A stretch of 64,000 nt of DNA, from NCBI RefSeq assembly GCF_900129855.1, contig NZ_LT670819.1, forward strand, positions 6,076,001 to 6,140,000, in the 5' to 3' direction. Numbering within the stretch: the stretch's first letter is position 1; every line of letters starts with the position of its first letter. The notes under the pieces are model-generated. The model was given only the letters and a program-made list of their open reading frames with translations, ran no database searches and was not told the DNA's origin. The position numbers and the translations under genes are program-made. Shown here in pieces: positions 58,244-64,000 of the stretch. The stretch is from Streptomyces sp. 3214.6. Lineage in GTDB: Bacteria > Actinomycetota > Actinomycetes > Streptomycetales > Streptomycetaceae.

Positions 58244-59278
58244 ATGTACGTCAGGAGGGGGGCCGTGTCCTTGCTGGGCGCGGTGCTGCTGCTCACCGCG
58301 TGCTCTTCGGGCGGCGACGGCAAGGCCGAAAGGCCCACGAGCGGACCCGTGAACCCGGCCCCGAGCGAGTCGGTGAGCGGGCCCGCCGTCACCCAACAGC
58401 CCAAGGAGGCCGACCCGTTCTGGGTCAACCCGGACGGCTCGGCGGCCCGTCAGGCGGCCGTCTACGAGAAGGCCGGGGAGAAGGAAGAGGCCGCCGCGGT
58501 CCGGGAGATCGCCGAGCAGCCGACCGGCCAGTGGCTCGGCCCGGAGAACCCGGAACAGGAGGCCCGCGGCTTCACCGAGGCCGCCGACCGGGTGGGCCGC
58601 ACCCCGCTCCTCGTCCTCTACAACATCCCGCACCGCGACTGCGGCCAGTACTCCCAGGGCGGGGCATCCGACGGGGCCGCCTACCGCACCTGGATCGCCG
58701 CGGTGGCCCGGGGTATCGCCGACCGTCCGGCGATCGTCGTCCTCGAACCCGACGCCCTCCTCCACCTGGTCGACGGCTGCACCCCTGCCGCCTTCCACGA
58801 GGAGCGCTACGACCTCCTGGACGACGCCGTCACCGCCCTCAAGGTCCTGAAGAACACCAAGGTCTACCTGGACGCGGGCAACGCCGGCTGGGGGCACCCC
58901 GACCAGATCCACGAGCCCCTCCGGCGGGCCGGCCTGGCCCACGCCGACGGTTTCGCCGTCAACGTCTCCAACTTCTACTCCACCGAGGACTCCATCGCGT
59001 ACGGCAAGCAGCTCTCGGCGAAGACGGGCGGCAAGCACTTCGTCGTCGACACCAGCCGCAACGGCAACGGCCCGTACGAGGAGGGCGACCCGGCGGAGCG
59101 CTGGTGCAACCCGCCGGGCCGCGCCCTGGGCCCCACCCCGACGACCCGGACGGCGGACCCCCTGGTCGACGCCTACCTGTGGGTGAAGCGCCCGGGGGAG
59201 TCGGACGGCGAGTGCAAGGGCGGCCCCAAGGCAGGGGACTGGTGGGCGGCGTACGCCCTGCGGCTGGCCCGCGGCTGA
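58244..59278 (+). CDS. cslZ: GH6 family glycanase lipoprotein (CslZ-like)
   Basis: 344 residues. LLGAVLLLTACSS is a lipoprotein signal with lipobox TAC, so the enzyme is membrane tethered outside the cell. After a Ser/Pro spacer, GH6 features appear: LVLYNIPHRDCGQYSQGG (Asp and the disulfide Cys), AIVVLEPDALLHLVDGC, YLDAGNAGWGHPDQ, and FVVDTSRNGNGPY, with WCNPPGRALG at the end. It hydrolyses beta-1,4-glucan-like chains. The ATG at 58244 is chosen because AAGGGGGAG lies 4 bp before it. Family knowledge: the S. coelicolor gene beside cslA-glxA encodes this enzyme and processes the glycan made by CslA; here the gene is separated by a glycosyltransferase gene. Confidence 0.88.
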   Translation: MYVRRGAVSLLGAVLLLTACSSGGDGKAERPTSGPVNPAPSESVSGPAVTQQPKEADPFWVNPDGSAARQAAVYEKAGEKEEAAAVREIAEQPTGQWLGPENPEQEARGFTEAADRVGRTPLLVLYNIPHRDCGQYSQGGASDGAAYRTWIAAVARGIADRPAIVVLEPDALLHLVDGCTPAAFHEERYDLLDDAVTALKVLKNTKVYLDAGNAGWGHPDQIHEPLRRAGLAHADGFAVNVSNFYSTEDSIAYGKQLSAKTGGKHFVVDTSRNGNGPYEEGDPAERWCNPPGRALGPTPTTRTADPLVDAYLWVKRPGESDGECKGGPKAGDWWAAYALRLARG

Positions 59279-59353
59279 CCGTGCTCGCCAGTTCGGCGCC
59301 GGGACCCTCGGACGCTCGACGCTCGGGGCTCGGGTGCTCGGGCGCGCAAAACC

Positions 59354-60556
59354 TCAGCCGACCGCGTCGATCAGCAGCTTCGCGGCCACGGCCGCCCCGT
59401 CGGTGCGGATCGAGCCGGCCACGGCCCTCGCTCGTGCGCGGGTCTCGGGCGTGAGGGCCGTCCTGAGCGCGGCGGACAGGGACTCGACGGTCGGCGTCGG
59501 ACCGTCGTGCGCCGCGCCGATGCCCAGCTCGGCGATCCGGGCGGCCCAGTACGGCTGGTCCGCTCCCTGAGGCACGATCACCTGGGGTGCGCCGGCCCGG
59601 GCAGCCGTCGTCGTGGTGCCCGCGCCGCCGTGGTGCACGACGGCCGCCACCCGGCCGAACAGCGCCTGGTGGTTGGCTTCGCCGACGACGAGACGGTCGT
59701 CCTTGTCGTCGATCAGGCCCAGGCCCGCCCAGCCGCGCCCGACGAGGACGCGGCGGCCCAGCGCGCGGACCGCCTCGACGGCCTCCCGCGCGGTGTCCTG
59801 CGAGACGCCGCGCATGCTGCCGAAGCCGATGAACACCGGTGGTGAGCCGGCTTCGAGGAACGCCAACAGGTCGTCCGGCAAAGGGCGTTCGTCCGGCAGG
59901 AGCCACGCACCGGTGTGGACGACGCCGAGCTCCGAGGTCTCCGGCCACGGGCTCAGCGTCGGGTCGGCCGCCAGCCACGGCCGGTCGGTGAGCATGAAGG
60001 TGCGGACGTCGTCCACCGGCGGCAGGCCGACCGAGGCCCGGTGGGCGTTGAGCGCCGGGCCGTGCAGCGTGTTGAAGGTCTGGGCGTTGAGCTCCCACAG
60101 CGTCCGGTTGTCGGCCTCCTCCGGGGGGAGCGACTGACCCGGCAGCAGCATCGGCGGTGGCGCGTGGTGCGGCGACGGCAGGATGAACGGGCAGAAGGTC
60201 GCGTACATGTAGGGGATGCCGACCTTCTCGGCCGCCGACCGCGAGGCGAAATGCGCGAGACCGGTCGCCAGGAGGGCGTCGCATCCCTCGGCCGCCGCCG
60301 CGATCGTGTCGAACATCGCGGCCAGTTGGGACACCCGCCGGTCGGCCTCGGCCGCCGACGCGGGCCGCACCATCGATCTCATCGGCGGTCCGACCGGCAC
60401 CAGCGGCACCCCGGCGCCGGCCAGCAACTCCACGAACTCCTCGTCCGGCGGCGCGCACATCCGCACCTCCGCGCCGAGTTCCCGCAAGTGCACCGCGAGT
60501 CCCACCAGCGGCTCGACGTCCCCGCGCGACCCGTACGTCGACAACAGCACACGCAC
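59354..60556 (-). CDS. GT1-family glycosyltransferase (Gtf/macrolide type)
   Basis: 400 residues. VRVLLSTYGSRGDVEPLVGLAVHLRELGAEVRMCAPPDEEFVELLAGAGVPLVPVGPPM is the acceptor-domain start of UGT/Gtf enzymes. The donor domain has PVFIGFGSM, RVLVGRGWAGL and VVHHGGAGTTTTAARAGAPQVIVPQGADQPYWAARIAELGIG, which holds the nucleotide-sugar motif (HHGGAGT) and the Asp/Gln for the sugar. Length is normal. GTG start at 60556 with AAGGGG upstream. Such enzymes glycosylate natural products, antibiotics or sterol-like lipids. It sits between the GH6 gene and glxA on the same strand as glxA, 98 bp after its stop. The acceptor is unknown. Confidence 0.88.
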   Translation of the reverse strand: MRVLLSTYGSRGDVEPLVGLAVHLRELGAEVRMCAPPDEEFVELLAGAGVPLVPVGPPMRSMVRPASAAEADRRVSQLAAMFDTIAAAAEGCDALLATGLAHFASRSAAEKVGIPYMYATFCPFILPSPHHAPPPMLLPGQSLPPEEADNRTLWELNAQTFNTLHGPALNAHRASVGLPPVDDVRTFMLTDRPWLAADPTLSPWPETSELGVVHTGAWLLPDERPLPDDLLAFLEAGSPPVFIGFGSMRGVSQDTAREAVEAVRALGRRVLVGRGWAGLGLIDDKDDRLVVGEANHQALFGRVAAVVHHGGAGTTTTAARAGAPQVIVPQGADQPYWAARIAELGIGAAHDGPTPTVESLSAALRTALTPETRARARAVAGSIRTDGAAVAAKLLIDAVG

Positions 60557-60654
60557 CTGGTGACTCCCCTTGTTCCGCAGAAACCGGCTTCGGCCGGTGA
60601 TTCTGCGGCACGACGGGGGCCTTGCCGCAAGGCCCCCGGTGCGCTGTACGTTGG

Positions 60655-62604
60655 CTACGGCACCTTCACCCACCGCGCCTCACTGGGAACCCCGCGGCTG
60701 TCGTCGGCGAACAGCATGTACCAGCCGCTCGGCACCAGATTCCGGTTCGTCGGCACGGTGACCCGCACCTTGTTTCCCGTGACGGTGAATTCGGCCGCGA
60801 CCGACCGCTGATCCACGTCCGTCACATGCGTGGACGCACTCGGTCGAATCAGCCGCACTTTCCGAAGGGACGAAGCGTCCGCCGACGTGAACACCCCGGA
60901 CGCGCCGCGGGCCATACTCTTCGGCCCGCCGGAGAACTCCGGCCGCTTCCCCCGATACAGATAGGGCGGCGAATAGATCTCGATCCGCTGCTCGAACTTT
61001 CCGGGTTTGGTGTTCGCCGCGTCCCCGTACAGCGAGTCGGAGCCGAAGAACATCACCCGGCCGTCGGGCAACAGCAGCGACCCGGAATGGTAGTTGCGGC
61101 CGACCAGCGGATCGGCGACCTGCTCGAACATATTGCTGTCCGGGTGGTAGAGACGGGCCTGCAGAATGTTGGAGTTGCCCCGTCCCCGGTAGTCCTCCGA
61201 GCCGCCGGACACCAGCACACTGTCGTCGGGGAGCACGGAAACCTGCGGATACCGTGTTCCCTTCGCCAGCGAGGGGCCGTCCACGAAGCGCGGGCTCTCG
61301 GCCAGCAGGTCCACGAGCCGGGTGCGCGCGCTGGAGCGCGGCGACTCCCCGACGCCCCCGCCGCCGACGACCATGTACCGCTCGTCCTGCGCGGGCGGCA
61401 GCAGCACGGTCGCCGACGTCTCCATCAGGTCCGGGTCGCTCAGGCCCGGCAGCCTGGTGAAGCCGTTGCCGGTGACGTCCCAGATGCCGGGATCGCGTCC
61501 CACGTCCGCGGGCCCGTACCCCGCGTTGGAACCGGAGTAGAAAATCTTTCCGTCCTGCATCAGGAACAACGCGGGATACGTGGGAAACTGCCGGACCTTC
61601 TTCGTGTACGTCCATTTCCGGGTGGCCGGGTCGAACACCTCGTTCTTGCCCGGCACCAACTGCCCGATGTCGTCGAGCCCGGAGACGCTGAGGATCTTCC
61701 CGTCGCTCAGGGTCGTGAGCGTCGGATACCAGCGGGCCTCGTTCATCGGATCGACCTTGATGTACTTCTCGGCGACCGGGTCGAACTCGTAGGCGTCCCG
61801 GATCCCCTGGAAGTCCTTCTTGTCGAGGGCGAGTTTCTGCGCGATGCCGTACGTGTTGCGCGCGTCGACGCCGTCCAGTCCCCGGACTCGGTAGTTGTCC
61901 TGGGTTCCGGTCTCGTATGTCGTCCCCGACTTCTGTGCCTCGACATAGATCCGGCCGAGGCCCGGGTCGTTGCGCAGGAACTTCCCGGTCTTTTGGTCGA
62001 AGACCTTCGTCGCGCGCGGCACGAGGACCGGGTCCTTCGACACGAACGTCTTCCGGTTCTCGCGCCCGGTGAACGCCGTCCCCGCCGGCAGGGTGATCGG
62101 TTTGTCCGGGTTCTCGTTGTGGACGATCATCAGCCCGCCGGCCTTGGTGACGTCCCCCTTCAGTTTCTCGTACCGTTTCGTCCCGCCCGCGATGAGGACG
62201 GAGCCGTTCGCGAGCTGGGTGTGGCCGGTGCAGAACAGGTCGTTGGGGGTGGGCACCTTTTTCACGGTGCCCTTCGCCGGGTCCCAGATCCGGGTGTCGA
62301 ACTTCTTCGCGTCGAAGTTGTCCTGGTTGTTGCCGGAGCCCGCGACCAGCAGCACCTTCCCGGTGTGCAGGAGTACCGCGTGGATGGTGTCCTGCCGGTA
62401 CTCCTTCGGGAACTCGACGATCTGCCAGTGGCCGTTGGCCGCCTTGTACTCGGGCTTGTTGATCGCGTACTGGTGGTACCTCTGCGTCCCGAAGCGGTAG
62501 AGCCACGGCCCGTTCATCCCGGCCAGCACGACGACTACCGCCGTGGTGATCGCGAACCTGCGGGCACGCCGATGGACGACGAAACGGCCGACCCCGTCCC
62601 TCAT
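60655..62604 (-). CDS. glxA: GlxA, copper radical oxidase (galactose-oxidase-like)
   Basis: 649 residues. An N-terminal cytoplasmic Arg-rich stretch and a membrane anchor (FAITTAVVVVLAGMNGPWLYRF) precede a Kelch-type seven-bladed propeller. The mono-copper site is expected to use a Cys-Tyr crosslink: Cys in NDLFCTGHTQ and Tyr in ARWYPTLTTL. Further ligands lie in GRNYHSGSLLLPDGRVMFFGSDSLYGD. An immunoglobulin-like C-terminal domain ends the protein (RPSASTHVTDVDQRSVAAEFTVTGNKVRVTVPTNRNLVPSGWYMLF). Family knowledge: GlxA oxidises the cellulose-like glycan made by CslA and is required for tip glycan deposition and mycelial attachment. Its start overlaps the cslA stop (ATGA). Confidence 0.95.
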   Translation of the reverse strand: MRDGVGRFVVHRRARRFAITTAVVVVLAGMNGPWLYRFGTQRYHQYAINKPEYKAANGHWQIVEFPKEYRQDTIHAVLLHTGKVLLVAGSGNNQDNFDAKKFDTRIWDPAKGTVKKVPTPNDLFCTGHTQLANGSVLIAGGTKRYEKLKGDVTKAGGLMIVHNENPDKPITLPAGTAFTGRENRKTFVSKDPVLVPRATKVFDQKTGKFLRNDPGLGRIYVEAQKSGTTYETGTQDNYRVRGLDGVDARNTYGIAQKLALDKKDFQGIRDAYEFDPVAEKYIKVDPMNEARWYPTLTTLSDGKILSVSGLDDIGQLVPGKNEVFDPATRKWTYTKKVRQFPTYPALFLMQDGKIFYSGSNAGYGPADVGRDPGIWDVTGNGFTRLPGLSDPDLMETSATVLLPPAQDERYMVVGGGGVGESPRSSARTRLVDLLAESPRFVDGPSLAKGTRYPQVSVLPDDSVLVSGGSEDYRGRGNSNILQARLYHPDSNMFEQVADPLVGRNYHSGSLLLPDGRVMFFGSDSLYGDAANTKPGKFEQRIEIYSPPYLYRGKRPEFSGGPKSMARGASGVFTSADASSLRKVRLIRPSASTHVTDVDQRSVAAEFTVTGNKVRVTVPTNRNLVPSGWYMLFADDSRGVPSEARWVKVP

Positions 62605-64000
62605 TCCTCACGTCCCCCCAGCCCGCCCCGTCCGCCCGGTCCTCCCAGGCCGCCCGGACCCCCCACCGGGACCTCCCAGACGGTCTCGACCGGGGGAACC
62701 GTGCCCTGCGCCGGCACCCGCTCGCCGTCCCGCGCCTCCTGCGCCGGCCGCGTTCTCACCTCCCGCGTCTTCTCCTCCCGCGCCCTCGCTTCCCGCGCCC
62801 TCGCCTCGCGTACCTTCGCCTCCCGTACGACCACCCGCCACGCCACGATCGGCGAGGCGGTGACCAGCAGGGCGAACGAGGCCCAGACGATCATCGCGGG
62901 CTGGGCGTGCCCGAACACGAACCCGGCGACGATGGACGCGGTGAAGACCAGCACGAAGAACAGATGGATCCGGAAGGTCCCGAACAGCGTGTCCGGGCTG
63001 GCGGAGTCCCCCTTCGGCGTCACCACGAACCTGCTCCTGCGCCGCAGTACGGCGTCCATGAGCGAGCGGGCGTACACCGGCGCCGACAGCGCCGACATGG
63101 CCATGCCGGCCACCCCGCCCGACCCCTCCGGCTCGTGAGGGGAGACGTTGTGCCGCCGGTTCCACAGGTACAGGCCGATCTGCAGCGCCGAGGCGTTGCC
63201 GTACAGCATCAGCCACACCGCCGGGTCGATGTTCACGCCCGAGGCGCCGAGGCCCAGGAACAGCGCGCAGCTCAGTGCGGCCAGGATCCAGTTGAGGGCC
63301 GACATCGGGTAGAAGACGATCATCATCGTGTAGTTGAAGAGCTTGCCCGGCGGCATGCTGAAGAAGCCCTTCCAGTACTGCTTGAGGATCGTCTCGTAGG
63401 TGCCGCGGGACCAGCGCAGCTGCTGGGTGAAGAAGTCGGTCCAGGCGGCCGGGCCCTCGCCGACCGCGAGCACGTCCGGGGTGTAGACCGACCGCCACCT
63501 GCGTCCCGTGGCCGGATTGCGGGTGCGGTGCAGCTCGAAGCCGGTGGCCATGTCCTCGGTGATCGAGTCGTACAGCCCGCCGATCTGCTTCAGCGCGCTG
63601 ATCCGCACGGCGTTGGAGGTGCCCACGAACATCGGGGCGCCGTAGCGGTTGCCGGCCCGCTGGATCAGGGCGTGGAAGAGGAACTGCTGGGACTCCGCGG
63701 CCTTGGTGACGAACGTGTCGTAGTTGCCGTAGACCTGCGGTCCGATGACGAAGCCGACGTCCGGGTCGCGGAAGTAGCCCAGCATCCGCTCCAGGTAGTT
63801 GGGCAGCGGTACGTGGTCGGTGTCGACGGAGGCGAAGTAGTCGTAGGCGTCGCCGTGGGCCTCCAGCCAGGCGTTGTAGTTGCCGTGCTTGGTCTTCGCG
63901 CGGTGCGGGCCCGACGGCCGGTTCCAGCGCTCGACGCCCTTGCGGCTGAAGTGGTGCACGCCCAGGCGCGCGCAGACCTCCTTCACCTCGGGGTCGTCGC
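62601..64000 (-). CDS. cslA: CslA, cellulose-synthase-like glycosyltransferase, 5' truncated by the window edge
   Basis: The visible 466 residues are the C-terminal part of a GT2 processive synthase; the frame is open to base 64000. YFASVDTDHVPLPNYLERMLGYF holds the DxD metal-binding motif, SITEDMATGFELHR the TED general base, and FTQQLRWSRGTYETIL the QxxRW chain-binding motif. Membrane helices follow (FNYTMMIVFYPMSALNWILAALSCALFLGLG, VWLMLYGNASALQIGLYLW, FRIHLFFVLVFTASIVAGFVFG, MIVWASFALLVTASPIVAW). The cytoplasmic tail is repetitive (REAKVREARAREARAREEKTREVRT) and ends Gly-rich. It makes the beta-glucan-like polymer at hyphal tips and is translationally coupled to glxA. Confidence 0.95.
   Translation of the reverse strand, partial: DDPEVKEVCARLGVHHFSRKGVERWNRPSGPHRAKTKHGNYNAWLEAHGDAYDYFASVDTDHVPLPNYLERMLGYFRDPDVGFVIGPQVYGNYDTFVTKAAESQQFLFHALIQRAGNRYGAPMFVGTSNAVRISALKQIGGLYDSITEDMATGFELHRTRNPATGRRWRSVYTPDVLAVGEGPAAWTDFFTQQLRWSRGTYETILKQYWKGFFSMPPGKLFNYTMMIVFYPMSALNWILAALSCALFLGLGASGVNIDPAVWLMLYGNASALQIGLYLWNRRHNVSPHEPEGSGGVAGMAMSALSAPVYARSLMDAVLRRRSRFVVTPKGDSASPDTLFGTFRIHLFFVLVFTASIVAGFVFGHAQPAMIVWASFALLVTASPIVAWRVVVREAKVREARAREARAREEKTREVRTRPAQEARDGERVPAQGTVPPVETVWEVPVGGPGGLGGPGGRGGLGGREE

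Overview
The window is chromosomal DNA of a Streptomyces species or a very close relative. The evidence is the very high GC content with GC-rich third codon positions, GTG/TTG starts, and several landmark neighbourhoods: the DasR-controlled GlcNAc phosphotransferase genes (nagE2, nagE1, nagF) beside rph and rdgB at the left end, and the cslA-glxA cellulose-like glycan locus with its GH6 glycanase at the right end. Gene content also fits: sortase E with LAxTG-tailed substrates, DUF397/XRE pairs, an ECF sigma/anti-sigma pair, and GlxA-type AraC and YtrA-type GntR regulators. No CRISPR array, rRNA, transposase, integrase or prophage module is visible.

Layout. 1-7.8 kb: end of an MBL-fold hydrolase, GlcNAc PTS permeases and IIB protein with DasR operators, RNase PH, a lipoprotein, RdgB, tRNA-Leu(UAG), a decayed HNH gene, Bcp peroxiredoxin, a DUF3618 protein and a GroES-like protein. 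7.9-14.3 kb: class A penicillin-binding protein, then a three-gene ABC exporter and a DUF1707 protein. 14.3-28.9 kb: mostly single genes (SGNH hydrolase, DUF445 protein, MFS transporter, Tat-exported alginate-lyase-like protein with a sortase E tail, GlxA-type regulator, alpha/beta hydrolase fusion, secreted proteins, ECF sigma factor with CU044_5270-type partner, SDR/XRE divergent pair).

29-43.6 kb looks like an accessory island: a small toxin-antitoxin-like pair, a frameshifted DUF397 gene, a MarR/VOC divergent pair with two matched operators, an extra seryl-tRNA synthetase, a broken DUF6879 gene with a truncated XRE gene, an intact ATPase/XRE/DUF397 set, a divergent defence-like pair (PLD-helicase-DUF3427 and SRA-HNH nuclease), and a four-gene membrane operon with an anchored periplasmic-binding protein and an anchored ricin-type lectin. 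Several genes here are damaged, which suggests turnover of accessory DNA.

43.7-64 kb returns to core-like content: SDR, SEC-C protein, GH30 beta-1,6-galactanase, class E sortase, GntR/membrane protein pair with an operator array, DUF6412/YidC, a fumarylacetoacetase-family enzyme, a ROK regulator with the oxidoreductase/heme-degrading-domain operon, an LAxTG surface protein, HAD phosphatase, class F sortase, GH6 glycanase, a GT1 glycosyltransferase, glxA and the 3' part of cslA.

How genes connect: the PTS genes import GlcNAc under DasR. Sortase E can plausibly anchor the two LAxTG-tailed proteins of this window. CslA, GlxA and the GH6 enzyme act on one surface glycan. The helicase and SRA-HNH pair probably restrict modified foreign DNA. 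The 39.8-43.6 kb operon looks like an uncharacterised envelope-sensing system.
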